Origin: Halichondria panicea
Taxonomy: Eukaryota > Porifera > Demospongiae > Suberitida > Halichondriidae
Direction: 5' to 3'
DNA length: 64,000 nt
Assembly (NCBI RefSeq): GCF_963675165.1
Contig: NC_087379.1
Coordinates: forward strand, 5,597,442 to 5,661,441
Of the stretch, positions 1 through 13,013 are shown piece after piece. The notes beneath the pieces are model-generated. The model did no database searches, had not been told where the DNA came from, and worked only from the letters and a program-made list of their open reading frames with translations. Both the position numbers and the translations under genes were made by a program. Position 1 is the stretch's first letter; each line of letters opens with the position of its first letter.

Positions 1-2875
1 CCTCCAGTGGTGGCCATGCCGACTTTGATAATGGAGTTCAAGTGACTGTTCCAGCTAATGCTGTCCCAGCAAGGACCTCTGTGGTCATTAAAGTCCAACC
101 CAGCCTTGCCTCCAATGATGTGTTTGTTATGCCTGAGGGCATTCAGTCTGCCAGTCCGTCCTACTTGATCTCTGGTGAAGGTCTAAACGGAGAGGTGACC
201 CTGAGGATGGAGCATCATATACGAGTGTCCACCCAACAAGAAGCTGATGACCTCCTCTTTCTCCAAGCTGACTCGTCTCCCAAGAGATCTGGTTCAAACA
301 GTGTTTACGAGTACCAGGAGGTACAAAAGGGAAGGTCAGAGTTCCCTCCTGGAGGGAACACTGGGAGACTGACGCTGGGCACACGACTGAAGAACTTCTT
401 TAAAATTGGGAGGAGAAAAAGAGGTGATGATTTTAGAATGACTTCTGATTCCAAATATAATCTTTAATACATGTACAGGCAATACTGACAGTAACCTCTA
501 CACTGTCAGAGTCTACCGGTCTCCTCCACACACAACTGGGGACAGGCTAGCCGTCATTGTAGCCAGTCTCTGTGGGAGCTTATATACTAAGGTGTGGATT
601 GTATACATCGTAGATAAAATGTGTATTTTGTGCTTATAATGCACCTAATTCTACAGTTTCTGGAGACACTTGATAAAGTGATGATCCCACGAGACTACCC
701 AGAAGTGTCTTCAAAGTTAATTGACAGGACGACTCAAGAATCGCTGACGTTTTTTGATATGTGTGCCACTCTCAACATTGACCCAGTGCAGGGATGGTCT
801 GTGGAACCAGACAAGGAATTGGTAAAATGTTAAGCTGAACATACTCTTAAAAAATCATATTATCTTCATTTCTCAGATTTCGCGTAGTGAAGTGGATCAG
901 CCTGAGATGGAGAAATTCAGACCTGAGGATCTCCACAACTACCCTCCCAGGATAATCTGCAGGTTCTTCCCTGATCATGAGGAGAATGCTCCCAAGAGAA
1001 CCACCTGTACCATCTCCTTGTCTGGACTCCTGCCACAGGTCAAAGTTCATCTATCATTGATACCCACCCCCAAAGTTGCTGTGGATACTACTAAACTACA
1101 GGTATTCACGTTTGTACAGTGTAGCCTCTTGAAATGGTGTAGTGGGTACCTTTGGCAAACAAAATTTTGCTCCTTTGATAGATTTGTCCTCTTTGTTGAT
1201 TCAACTTGCACAGTCATGTATTAATACACACACAGTTTGTACAGTGAAGTGGTGTAGTGGGTACCCATTGGTAAATTAAAATTTACCCACTTGATATTAT
1301 AGCAGGCCCTTTTTAATTCAATTAGCACATAATTGCATGTGTATAAGTAAGGCACACATAGTTTTTGTTTATAATGTACATTGTCATTCCAATTTGTTTA
1401 GGAGGCCACTGATGAGTTGAGAAGGTCTGCCCTGGCAGTGAGTGACACACAACTTGGCTCTACTGTGAAGAGTGTAGTGTCTCTGATGGAGAGAATGACT
1501 GCTGCTCTGAGGTACCACTCAATTGTCTAGTGGAAGTCTGATTATCGTTTTTTTCTAAAGGGCATCTTCTCTGAGTGAGCTGACAGGTCACACTGACTCC
1601 ATACGGACAGAGATAAAGGCTGTCCTTGTAGTGACCAGGAGGGTTGTCGAGGAGTGCACAGTACAGAGCATCAGTGAGAACATGGGAGCCAGTCTGTCTA
1701 AGATGGAGACTTTATCTCACCAGCTTTGTATGGTGGCTAAGGTTAAACTGAGAAACTGTCTAGGTGAGAACGTGTGTTTATAATATCAAGTGTTAGCTCG
1801 CATTCTCAATGGTACAGACCGGTCAGAGGAGACAGTTGCTCTTGTTGACCTGGTGGAGAATGGAGCTAATCTGTTGAGAGCTGTGGACTGTCTACTCAGG
1901 GACATCCACACACTCAGTGGATTCAGCGGTGAGTGTACATTAATTGTCATAATCATGCTGTGTATTGAGGTACCTACCTATTATGTGCACATTGTTAATC
2001 CTCCATTTGTTCAATACCACATTCCCTATTTTTTGTGTATACTGTAAGCCATGTACTGGTGTGTTGCTAATTGTATCATATCAGGGTATTTCGATAATCA
2101 TTGCTAATTAATGCTTAAACCACGAATTTTGGAGGGAAATGTTGATATTATGTTTGAATTTTATATTCCAAGAGGGGGCAACCAAAAGCCTCCCTAATTT
2201 CCCCCTGAGATAATTTGCTAATATCCACGTACAGTCTTTGTCGAAATTTCCTTTTTTTTTTCTACTCCCAAAACTTAGAGCCAATGTATGTAGAGCTACT
2301 TTTTAGTTTGGTTATGACCTCCCGAAAGAAGCTAGCGTAATAGCTAGGTGCCATATTCCTTTCCACTTCCACTGCATACTATTATTTTGGTTCACATTAC
2401 ATGTACTGTACTTAGTGCTCCAGTGTGTGGGCGTATCATGCTCTAACCATTTCCTCTTTCACACAGATGTATTGTCATTGTATCGAGCTGCATGCAATCC
2501 ACGTACACCATTTCCTTTGCTGACCCTCACCCTATCCACACTACAGGCCTGGCAGAGAGGATAGACATTGAACACCCTCTACTCAACAACGAGATTGAGA
2601 CAACAGAGTTCGTATATTTGGCTGCACATTTCGACAACGTGATAATGTACTCTCAGATGTTGGGACTCAATCGTTCTCAGCAAGCTAGTGTGAGGCAGCT
2701 TCTAGTTTTATATGACATTCAAACGGCCATGATGGAGTGCTTGTCCCTGTGGCAGAGGAGTAACCCAGCTGCTGCAACTTATAGAACTCTTCTGAAACTA
2801 CTCGTAAGAATGAAAAAATATAACATTGCGAGTGATGTGTTCAAACATTGCCTTGAGAATAGTAAACTTACATAG
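1..2875 (+). CDS. ANK/ZU5/death-domain protein, copy 1 (5'-partial)
   Basis: The window opens inside a ZU5 exon; the upstream ankyrin and WW-like exons are off the left edge. Exons I infer: 1-423, 479-591, 657-821, 877-1101, 1402-1511, 1561-1763, 1818-1928 and 2547-2875, all with GT-AG borders and consistent phase. The first exon encodes the ZU5 domain (motif VTVPANAVP, then VFVMPEGIQSASPSYLI), which in this family is a protein-interaction module found in ankyrins, UNC5 and PIDD. The last exon encodes a death domain (EFVYLAAHFDNV, MLGLNRSQ, LLKLLVRMKKYNIASDVF). Exon lengths match copy 2 except for a 6-base insertion in the fourth exon (adds Asp-His). A cytoplasmic death-fold signalling adaptor is likely by domain content; the partner is unknown. 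The linker of about 300 aa between ZU5 and death domain is not recognised. Confidence 0.8.
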
Positions 2876-3135
2876 TACATATGTAGCGTATTATTTGTTT
2901 TGTGATCGTCCGTGGTGTTGTATTTTCAGGTTATATAGTAGAGTTTGAATGCACGTAATATTTTATGGTGTTTTTGTAATTGTATTTTTTGTCTGAATTG
3001 TGAGTCACATTTTTATGGTGGGAGTGTACTGTCAGGATTGTCATAATCCCTTGATTATTTCTGTAACATTGTGTAACTAGCAATAATAGAATTGGCGATC
3101 TTTACCAAATCACCAAACCAGCAAAGAAGAGAGGA

Positions 3136-3262
3136 GACCCTGCATGGCATATGGTGCAGCTTACAGAGCTCTTGTGAAACTACTCCTAAGAATGAGGAAA
3201 TATGACATTGCTAGTAAAGTGCATGTTCAAACATTGCCAAGAGAATGGTAAACTTACATAGG
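3136..3262 (+). pseudogene. relic of the death-domain exon
   Basis: The text around 3160-3260 repeats the end of the death-domain exon of copies 1 and 2 (TACAGAGCTCTTGTGAAACT, then AAATATGACATTGCTAGTAA), with small indels that break the frame. It lies about 280 bases after the copy 1 stop. A matching relic follows copy 2 at about 12415, so it was already present before that duplication. Confidence 0.6.
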
Positions 3263-3741
3263 ACATGTGTAGCGTAACATAATCTGTTTTGTGATGGATC
3301 CATGCATGTGAGTAGAATTTGAATGCTCCTAATTTATACAAGGGATGCATTTGTGAGTCAGAAGTATGTGATCCTCTACCTGCCTACATTGTACGAGAGC
3401 TTAGCTTACAAGCCCCTTCATAACAATGACCTCAAGGACTGATAATGCATTTGATATCATTCATATTGATGTTGGTACTGTGTTTCTTGTGTAGGTGAGT
3501 ATGTTGCACAGATGAAATTCACTTTGCTGCTAATGCCCAATGGACCACAAAGGTGAACATCTGAAACTCTCCTGCCTGTACAATCCATGTTGTGTAGTGC
3601 AGGCTGTGTGTATCACAGCGTTCTGTAGTACATGAGGTTTGAGGTGTACGTACGTATGACATCATTGCCATTGTTTGTCTGGTGTGTTTATGCACTGATT
3701 GTGTGTACACTACAACATTCAGTGATTGTCATTCCCCACAG

Positions 3742-4401
3742 ACTCACCAGTGGCTCCTTTGACCCTGCATGAGCTAGTGTCTTCACAGCTGAAACTGGAA
3801 GACCCTCAACTGAATGTGAGTACATACAAATTAATTAGGACAATCAGTGAAATTCTTTTGAAGATCTCTTTCAAAAAACCATTGAAATTGGATACTAAAT
3901 GTGCAGCCAGTGAAAGGTGTTCAACTGTAACCCCCTCTCCGTTTAATGAATGGTTTGGGGGCTCTTTTTAAATTAGTTTACATCTGTCTATTCAATTTCA
4001 ATGATTTACGAATGGCATCATCAATGTTCATATTTGCATGAGAGACAAATGAGTTCGCCAAATTTGGCCAAATATACCATAGATACAAATTTGTTCCCGT
4101 TAGGTGTGGGCGTATCATGCATGCACTAACCATTTCTTCTCTCCTGCAGGTAATGCTTGCTACAGTGTGCAGATAGTCCAGTCACTCTCTGAGGACTCCA
4201 CCTCCTGTCAGCTGTGCTCATCACTGTGTCCATTCTTGAGAAAACCAACGAGTATGTGAATGAGACCAAGAGAGAGAAGGCCACCAGACTGTACACTGCC
4301 CTGCTGGGTGTGGTCAAACACCACCCCACAAGTACCACGAGTTTGTCTCCACTCTCAGACTCAACCCACTACACACTGACTTTGTCAGCTAGAGCTAATT
4401 C
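3742..4401 (+). pseudogene. decayed exon pair, possibly CARD-like death fold
   Basis: 3742-3815 looks like an exon (after CACAG, before GTGAGT) reading DSPVAPLTLHELVSSQLKLE. A second exon-like block at about 4150-4401 reads EKTNEYVNETKREKATRLYT then ALLGVVKHHP. The end of this block needs a one-base shift near 4325 to read on as HKYHEFVSTLRLNPLHTDFV; a second copy of this text at 40374 has the extra C. The helix pattern resembles the last helices of a CARD, but this is only a resemblance. I see no intact gene, so I call it a relic. Confidence 0.4.
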
Positions 4402-4609
4402 TCTATTATAGTATAACAAGTACAGTCATGTAGTTTGTCCATAGCTACATGTAGTTATGTATGATTGTATGATTGTGTGTACAACCTATTCTCCTACCTT
4501 AAATTCTGAATTTCATACAGCGGCCTGCACTCGAGGCTAGCTATAATGAATGTCAGTCCAAACAAAGAAGCATAGCTATACTATCCAAGCCTGAAATAGT
4601 CTCGATCCC

Positions 4610-4633
4610 GGGGGGGGGGGGGGGGGGGGGGGG
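4610..4633 (+). repeat. run of 24 G
   Basis: An uninterrupted G homopolymer lies about 230 bases upstream of the start of copy 2. Such a tract can form a G-quadruplex and is also a typical place for assembly length errors. Confidence 0.9.
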
Positions 4634-4864
4634 TAACCCAGATGTTTCATCAGAGATGTAACGTATACGCTAATTGTGCAGTAGTCTAAGTGACTGTTTG
4701 CATTGTTGGTAGTTAGAGGAACCCATGAATGTGTGAGACCACATAATTAGATTTGCTAGCTAGCAAGTTGCAACTGTATGGTTTCACAGCTTACTACAAA
4801 GACACTTGTCAGCTACTTAGAGCTCCATTATTACTTGTGGTGTTCAACACAGCTCTGTTTAGGT

Positions 4865-7800
4865 ATGGCTTCTGCAGAACTAAGACTGAAAATAGACGAT
4901 GTTGCCAGGGCTGGTGACTTGAGTGCTTTACAAGATGCCATCAAGAGGGGAGAAGATGTCAATAGTGTGGATTCGGTAAGTTGGTTTGTGGGTATGCAGA
5001 GTTGTAAGTCTGTTTGGTAGCTAATGATATGAATTTTTGAATGTCGCTTGATTCTATGCTTTAGTTTTGTCCCCAAATATTGTCTGTCTACCTCTCAAGT
5101 GAGAGGTACATGTAAGGTCGTTTGTCTGTCACCCTCATACAGCCGTATGTCAGGCTACATGTAATAATTATTATCAGTAATGAGTTCCTTTACTTTATAA
5201 AAATGTTATGGTCTATTACATAAATGTGTTGTCAAAAGTTAATGTATGCTGCAGCTCTTATTCTTGTAGGGTTGGCGTACTCCACTCTATTGGGCAGCCA
5301 GAGAAGGGCACACTGACTGTGTTAGAGAGCTGCTCTCCTCAGGAGCCGTGGTGGACCTGGCTGATGAGGTGAGTATCTGATACTAAACTGATGTGTCTTA
5401 CCATCACATCATTTGATAATAAGCAATTATTTGCATGTACGTACATTATGGACATTGCCGGCATTTTCGATTGCCTATAAGATATACTTATCTTGCTTAT
5501 TAAATTTTGTGTCTAATTAAGTTGACGAACTGGGCTACATAAATTTCCTTGTATACCGTATATGCTCGATCAGAGGCTGCTCTTGTATAAAGGCCGCACT
5601 CAAATATAGTAGCCTCCTTTGCTAGCAAAATAACTATTTAGTAGCCGCTCTCAAATAGTAGCCTCAGTGAATTTTGACTCTAGCATTTCTTTACGTGCCA
5701 GCCAAAACATTGTTAATACTAGCAGCTAGCTACATGTACGTAGCTACTGGGTACAGGTAGCAGCTTGTTAGTGCTTCAGAAACACTTTCTCATGGCAAAG
5801 TTAAAGTTTATGCAGGTGAAAATAACTTTTGATGATAAACTAAAGGTTATTGAATTAGCTGGAGCTATAGTAAACGCCGCTTTTGAACAATGGCCTCTCT
5901 CGAATTGTAGCCTAGCCGCGGCTCCTGATCAACCATGTACTTCGTGCGTGGGTGGATGACGTCAGATCCAACCACTCTATTATAGTATGCTAATCCCCTT
6001 CCTTTACTTTATTCATGGTCTATCACATAGATATTTTGTCAAAGGTTACTGTATTATGCTCTCACTCCAGTAGATCGGGCGCACTCCACTCTATTGGGCA
6101 GCCAGTCAAGGTCACACTGACTGTGTTAGAGAGCTGCTCTCCTCAGGAGCCGTGGTGGACCTGGCTAACAAGGTGAGTATGTGATACTAAACTAATGTGT
6201 CTATAGGCAGCATGTTCGTGACCATCACATCATTAGGAATTAGTACCGTACTCACTCGAAAATACGCCCCTTTCGAATTTACGCCCCCCCTAGCCAGAGC
6301 AAGAAATGTATTGCAGAGGTATTTTCTATCACAATAATACGCCCCCTAACCTCATCTAATTATAGCAGGTTCAATAATAGCTCCTGTTAGATCTAAAAAT
6401 AGTCTTATCAGAGGAGGTTGGTCACGCGTTATCATTCATGTAACGTCTCTGTTCACGTTACCATACATGTAGATACTGAACAGAAAGTTATGGCTACTCT
6501 TGCTTTGCTGAGCTTGTATCACCTGACTAGCTGTGCCTGTTGTCTGGTTGGACCAGGATTAGCTAGACTATAGGGTAGAGTGTAGTTCAGCGGTGCTGTA
6601 TGTAGCTTGCACTGTACTGGCTTGCAAGAATCTAGTAAACACTAGCTGATACTCGTCAGAATAGCAATGGATCGGGTTGGTTAATGAAAGCTTTATATTT
6701 AAAGTAGCCAGAGTCATATGAAGTTTGCCTTCAGTCTCCAATGACCGTGCAACACTAGCTAGAAGTTTACATACATGTAATTGTGTCAATAAGCTGTGTC
6801 AGCTCAGCAAAAAAGTGGTGCACTTGATCGTGTCCAACCTCCTCTGTAGTTTTATATAGTAGCTGGACGAGCAAGAGTTAGCTAGCTACAGATCTACCGA
6901 CAGTTAGTGTTCCTACAATGGTTGAGAAGAGTCACCCGCCTCCGCCTACCACCACAATTAACCGCGCGTACTTGGTCTTACTATACTATCTTCTAGTGAT
7001 TCATTTATTTAGACACTCTTCAAGAGTAGCTCTAGGACCAAATCCAACCTACCTGCACTGCATGTGCATCGATGACCATTTCAGCAAAAGGAATACATTG
7101 CGTTGATTAGAATGCAGACAGGGATTCTTTGACCTTGTGCAGACTGACCTGAAAATTTGCGGCTTTATAACACGGATCAAAAGTTACTGTATGCTCTCAC
7201 TCTTGTAGGCTGGGTGGACTCCACTCCAAAGGGCAGCCAGTGGAGGTTACACTGAATGTGTTAGAGAGCTGCTCTCCTCAGGAGCCATGGTGGACCTGGC
7301 TGACAATGTGAGTATCTGATACTAAACTAGGCAGCATGCTCGTGACCATCTCATCATTTGGTTGCATGTACGTTCAATTATGGACATTACCGGCATTTTC
7401 AATTAATCACCTGTTACCTAGACTATAGTGATACATTATACTGGTCAGTATATACTAGCCTCGTTCCCAGGCCGAGGTGTCTCTAAAATAACGCTAGGTC
7501 GCCATGCAACATATGGGCGTGGTTTCAATCCGTTCAGATTCAACACATTCAATGATTTCTCCGTAAAAGCTGCCGTAATCACAAAAATAGCTCCATGTTA
7601 CAAATTATCTTTTGAAGAAAGCTAACCTAGCTAACTAGCTAACTATAGGTTTTATAGATCTGGGTGGTAGCTATATCACGTTGTGTCAACAAGAGGCCCC
7701 CCTCAATGAGTGTCAGGTCCAAGCTGTCAACTCCAGTGTGAAGGAAGGGACATTTTGTGTGGTTCGATCCCTACTGTGCTACCAGTTGCTGCAGACAATG

Positions 7801-10800
7801 AACTTGGAAGCCATTATAGCTCGATCTACCTGGACATATAGCATAGGTGTATTTTGTGTTGCTAGGGTATAAACTAGTTATGACACGTGCACTCGGAATG
7901 CATGGTGTATATTGCACTCAGCCCTCGGGCCAATATCATATTTCTTTGTCGTTTTTCTAGCTGTATTTTCAGACATTATAATTATTACAATATACCAGAT
8001 GCAATCTATCCCAGGCCTAGTTGGCGACCCAGTATTATTTTAGAATACATGCAGTTGTAGATGTACTGTACAATGTATTATGAACTTACGTGTGCTGACA
8101 ATTACATTTCCCTGTGGATTTTAGTTTTTTAAACTGACGTACTAGCCGGTTTATTTACATGTACTGTACTAGCTGGCTTAATACATATGACTGTTGTGCT
8201 TGTGTTCTCACTCTAGGATGTGGTTGGAAATGTAGAGCAGTGAATGTCTGTATTGTTCAATGTACATTCATATTGTGTTGTCACTGTCTCCACTCGCAGG
8301 TTGGGAACACTCCACTCATGAGGGCAGCCTTCAGGGGACAAGAATATACTGTAAAGGAGCTTCTCTCATCAGGGGCTTCCCCTCTCTGCACTAATAAAGT
8401 GAGCACATGTACTTTATAGAGAACATATAGTTGCGTAGTTATACTTAACAAACAGCTTTACATGTATACTGTACACCTATACCCCTTACAGTAGTTATTG
8501 ACTGAACAGAGCTGTTATTTGTACTTAAACAGATATACCCAACCTCTTAATATGCAATTACCGTTGCCAGTATTGCTCTGTCAGCAAAGTACATGTCAGA
8601 CCAATTTACCTCTTACAATGTATGTCTCATCCCTTCATATGATCATCATCACAGGATGGAGAGACTGCTTTGATGGTGGTTAAGGGATCTGATTATTCTA
8701 ACCCTTCAACAATAAAGTTGCTTGAGGAAGCTGCTGAATCACATGTGAGTCCATACCTCAATAATGCATACACTTATCGTGCATGTGTGTTTTATTTTTT
8801 TGCGGTAAATACAATAGATGTACATACGTATACACACTTTATTACAATATAATTTTATGTATAATTATGAATAATATATATATATATGAATTGTAAGTGT
8901 CTTATTTACTTTCACCGAATTTCACTGATAAATAGCTCATACGTACTTTTCTAAGGGAACAAACTGATACACTGTCATGCAGTAATGTAATTTAATGGTA
9001 TTAACTGTCTGGAGTGCAAACTTTAATATTAACTACAATGGAGAGCAAACTACAGTTCCAATATTACACACACCCAAACAAGCATGAATACCATTACATG
9101 TGCCCCCCCCCACACACACACACACACACACACTCAGTCACATCCGCAGTCTGTGCAGGTCCTCCCCAAGAACTGGACTGTTGTCACTGACACAGAAACG
9201 TGAGTGACTATTGCACAGTTGAGTCACTGGCTTTATGAATGTGAGTCAACTTTAGGAATAAGCCAGTCTACCAGAACAAGGCAGCAGGGGAAACCCTCTC
9301 CACACCACCTGGATGTAAGTGTGTGCTTGTGCTGTATTCAGCACATGGTTCTGTGTGTTTTACCTCCTGTGTAGATCCCTTGCACCAAACTCCCACACAC
9401 CCTGGTGTCACTTTCTACGAGGAGCCTCAAGAGAAGGAGTTCACCTCCACTGGTGGACATGCTGACTTTGATAATGGAGTGCAAGTGACTGTTCCAGCTA
9501 ATGCTGTCCCAATAGGGACCTTTGTGGGCATTAAAGTTCAACCCAGCTTTGCCTCCAAGGATGTGTTTGTGATGCCAGAGGGCATTCAATCTGCCAGTCC
9601 GTCCTATTTGATCTGTGGTGAAGGTCTAAACGGAGAGGTGACCCTGAGCATGGAGCATCATGTACGAGTGTCCACCCAACAAGAAGCTGATGACCTCTTA
9701 TTTCTCCAAGCTGACTCGTCTCCCAAGAGATCTGTTTCAAAAAGTATTTACGTGTACCAGGAGGTACCAGTGTCAGAGTTCACTCCTGGAGGAAACACCG
9801 GGAGACTGAAGCTGGGCACACGACTGAAGAACTTCTTTAAAATTGGGAGGAGAAAAAGAGGTGAATATTTATGATTTTAGAATGACTTCTGATTCAACAT
9901 AATTTTTAAATCACGTACAGGCAATACTGACAGTAACCTCTACACTGTCAGAGTCTATCGGTCTCCTTCACACACAACTGGGGACAGGCTAGCCATCATT
10001 GTAGCCAGTCTCTTTGGGAGCTTATACGCTAAGGTAAGATTGCTCATTTGAAGTGTGCTCATTAATTTTATGTACCTAATTCTATAGTTTCTAGAGACAC
10101 TTGATAAAGTGATCATCCTACAAGACTATCCAGAAGTGTCTTCAAAGTCAATTGACAGGACGACTCAAGAATCACTGACGTTTGTTGATATGTGTGCCAC
10201 TCTCAACATTGACCCAGTGCAGGGATGGTCTGTGGAACCAGACAAGGAATTGGTAAAATGTGAAGTTGGACACGTATACACTTAAAATCACTTTCTCTAC
10301 TTCATTTCTCAGATCTCGCGTAGTGAAGTGGATCAGCCTGAGATGGAGAAACTCAGGCCTGAGGATCTTCACAACTACCCTCCCAGGATAATCTGCAGGT
10401 TCTTCCCTGAGGAGAATGCTCCCAAGAGAACCACCTGTACCATCTCCTTGTCTGGACTCCTGCCACAGGTCAAAGTTCATCTACCATTGATTCCCACTCC
10501 CAAAGTTGCTGTGGATACTACTAAACTACAGGTATTCACGTTTGTACATTGAAGTGGTGTAGTGGGTACCTTTGGCAAATTAAAATTTACCCACTTGATA
10601 TTATAGCAGGCCTTTTTTTAGCACATAATTGTAAGTAATACACACATAGTTTTTTTGTACAATGTACACTGCGCTTAATCCTCATTCCAATTTGTTTAGG
10701 AGGCCACTGATGAGTTGAGAAGGTCTGCCCTGGCAGTGAGTGACACACAACTTGGCTCTACTGTGAAGAGTGTAGTGTCTCTGATGGAGAGAATGACTGC

Positions 10801-12130
10801 TGCTCTGAGGTACCACTCAATTGTCTAGTGGAAGTCTGATTATCTTTTTTTTCTAAAGGTCATCTTCTCTGAGTAAGCTGACAGACCACACTGACTCCAT
10901 ACGGACAGAGATAACGTCTGTCCTTGTAGTGACCAGGAGGGTTGTCCAGGAGTGCACAGTACAGAGCATCAGTGAGAACATGGGAGCCAGTCTCTCTAAG
11001 ATGGAGACTTTATCTCACCAGCTTTGTATAGTGGCCAAGGTCAAACTGAGAAACTGTCTAGGTGAGAACGTGTGTTTATGATATCAAGTGTTAGCTCTCA
11101 TTCTCAATGGTATACAGACCAGTCAGAGGAGACAGCTGCTCTTGTTGACCTGGTGGAGAATGGAGCTAATCTATTGAGAGCTGTGGACTGTCTACTCAGG
11201 GACATGCGCACACTCAGTGGAGTCAGTGGTGAGTGTACATTGTCAGAGTCATGCCATGTATTGAGTATTAAAGGTACCTACCTATTATGTTTTTATTTAT
11301 GATACTATTATGATAGTTACTGCTGCTCAACTGCAACCCCCCTCCCTCCGTTTCTTTCAGCTTCCATAACATGGCAGTTACAGTATAAGATACCATGTTT
11401 GAATTTTAAATTCCCAGAGGGGGCAAACCAAATGCAAAAGGAGGGTGGCAAAAGCTTCCCTAATTTCCCCTTGAGATTAAATTGCTAATATTCACGTACA
11501 GTCTTTTGTCGAAATCTTATAACTATATAATGTATGTAGAGCTACAAAATGCATCTTTTAGTGTTGATGTAGTTAAGTTATGACCTCCTGAAAGAAGCTA
11601 GCGTAATAGCTAGGTGCCATATTCCTTTCCACTTCCACTGTATTGTACATACTACATGTACTGTACTTAGTGCTCCAGTGTGTGGGCGTATCATGCTCTA
11701 ACCATTTCCTCTTTCACACAGATGTTTTGTTATTGTATTGAACTGCATGCAATCCACGTACACCATTTCCTTTGCTGACCCTCACCCTATCCACACTACA
11801 GGCCTGGCAGAGAGGATAGACATTGAACACCCTCTACTCAACAACGAGATTGAGACAACAGAGTTCGTGTATTTGGCTGCACATTTCGACAACGTGATAA
11901 TGTACTCTCAGATGTTGGGACTCAATCGTTCTCAGCAAGCTAGTGTGAGGCAGCTTCTAGTTTTATATGACATGCAAACGGCCATGATGGAGTGCTTGTC
12001 CCTGTGGCAGAGGAGTAACCCAGCTGCTGCAACTTATAGAACTCTTCTGAAACTACTCGTAAGAATGAAGAAATATAACATTGCGAATGATGTGTTCAAA
12101 CATTGCCTAGAGAATAGTAAACTTACATAG
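4865..12130 (+). CDS. ankyrin-WW-like-ZU5-death domain protein, copy 2 (complete)
   Basis: Sixteen exons join in phase to 817 aa: 4865-4975, 5270-5368, 6074-6172, 7209-7307, 8300-8398, 8655-8744, 9138-9199, 9256-9314, 9375-9860, 9921-10033, 10088-10252, 10313-10531, 10700-10809, 10859-11061, 11118-11228 and 11802-12130. Start chosen at MASAELRL; an in-frame ATG at 4778 would add 29 residues. Residues 1-199 hold about six ankyrin repeats (exons 2-5 are 99 bp each, e.g. RTPLYWAAREGHTDCVRELL). Residues about 206-240 are WW-like (LPKNWTVVTDTETNKPVYQN) with Leu at the second Trp position. ZU5 spans about 258-400. The last exon is a death domain. Long introns at 5369-6073, 6173-7208 and 7308-8299 hold degenerate dispersed repeats and no further exon I can support. 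A cytoplasmic death-fold adaptor is inferred from domains only. Confidence 0.82.
9110..9134 (+). repeat. (CA)n at a splice acceptor
   Basis: A CA dinucleotide tract runs directly into the ACTCAG acceptor of the WW-like exon of copy 2 and replaces the usual pyrimidine tract. Copy 4 has a longer tract at the same place. Confidence 0.85.
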
Positions 12131-12414
12131 TACATGTGTAGCGTATTATTTGTTTTGTGATCGTCCGTGGTGCTGGTTAGTAGAGTTTAAATGCACGTAA
12201 TATTTTATGTGTATTGTATTTTTTGCATAATATAATTTGACTATGAATTGTGAGTCACATTTTTATGGTGGAAGTGTACTGTCAGGTTGATTATTTCTGT
12301 AACTAGCAATAATAGAATTGGCGATCTTTACCAAATCACCAAACCTGCAGCGAAGAGATGACTAGGGACTATACTGATACGGTAGTGAAGAGATGAGACT
12401 AAGGTACATGCTTG

Positions 12415-12516
12415 TGCAACTTACAGAGCTCTTGCGAAACTACTCCTAAGAATGAGGAAATATGACATTGCTAGTAAAGTGTTCAAACATTGCCAAGAGA
12501 ATGGTAAACTTACATA
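12415..12516 (+). pseudogene. relic of the death-domain exon after copy 2
   Basis: This matches the relic after copy 1 (ACTACTCCTAAGAATGAGGA, TGACATTGCTAGTAAAGTGT). Its right end is interrupted by a 273-bp TA-flanked element, after which the copy 1 text resumes (GTACATTTGTAGCG). Confidence 0.6.
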
Positions 12517-12789
12517 CCGTATAGCGGGTATATTTCGAGGGTATAAATGTTCGCGGTTTTCGCGGATTGAGCCTGTACCGCGAAAATTTATACCCACGAA
12601 AATTTATGAATAGTAGGCATGTTCAGTATTACAGATTCGAGGCTAACGGTGTGGAGGTACAGCTGCATGTTGATGTGCTGCGCATGCGCCAAAAGGCTGG
12701 AACTCAGACCACAAAAATAAAATCCGCGAAATCCTTTGTAATGGTCCATCCGCGAAAATTTATACCCTCGAAATATACCCGCTATACGG
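12517..12789 (+). mobile_element. 273-bp foldback MITE with TA target duplication
   Basis: It starts CCGTATAGCGGGTATATTTC and ends with the inverse GAAATATACCCGCTATACGG, flanked by TA on both sides (12515-12516, 12790-12791). The corresponding place after copy 1 (about 3256) reads through without it, which gives an empty site and fixes the ends. TA duplication suggests Tc1/mariner-type mobilisation. It has no coding capacity. Confidence 0.85.
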
Positions 12790-13013
12790 TAGTACATTTG
12801 TAGCGAATAAACATAATATGTTTTGTGATGGATCCATGCATGTGAGTAGAATTTTTTAATTTATACTAGGGATGCATTTGTGAGTCAAAAGTATGTGATC
12901 CTCTACCTGCCTACATTGTACGAGAGCTTAGCTTACAAGCCCCCTCATAACAATGACCTCAAGGACTGATAATGCATACACATGAAGTGTGTCACATGCA
13001 TGACTCTGTGCTA

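Noticed and set aside
2460-2546. Earlier start of the death-domain exon at the CACACAG acceptor
   Set aside because: That acceptor gives the wrong phase (or an early stop in copy 2); the acceptor CACTACAG at 2546 and 11801 fits the phase in both copies.
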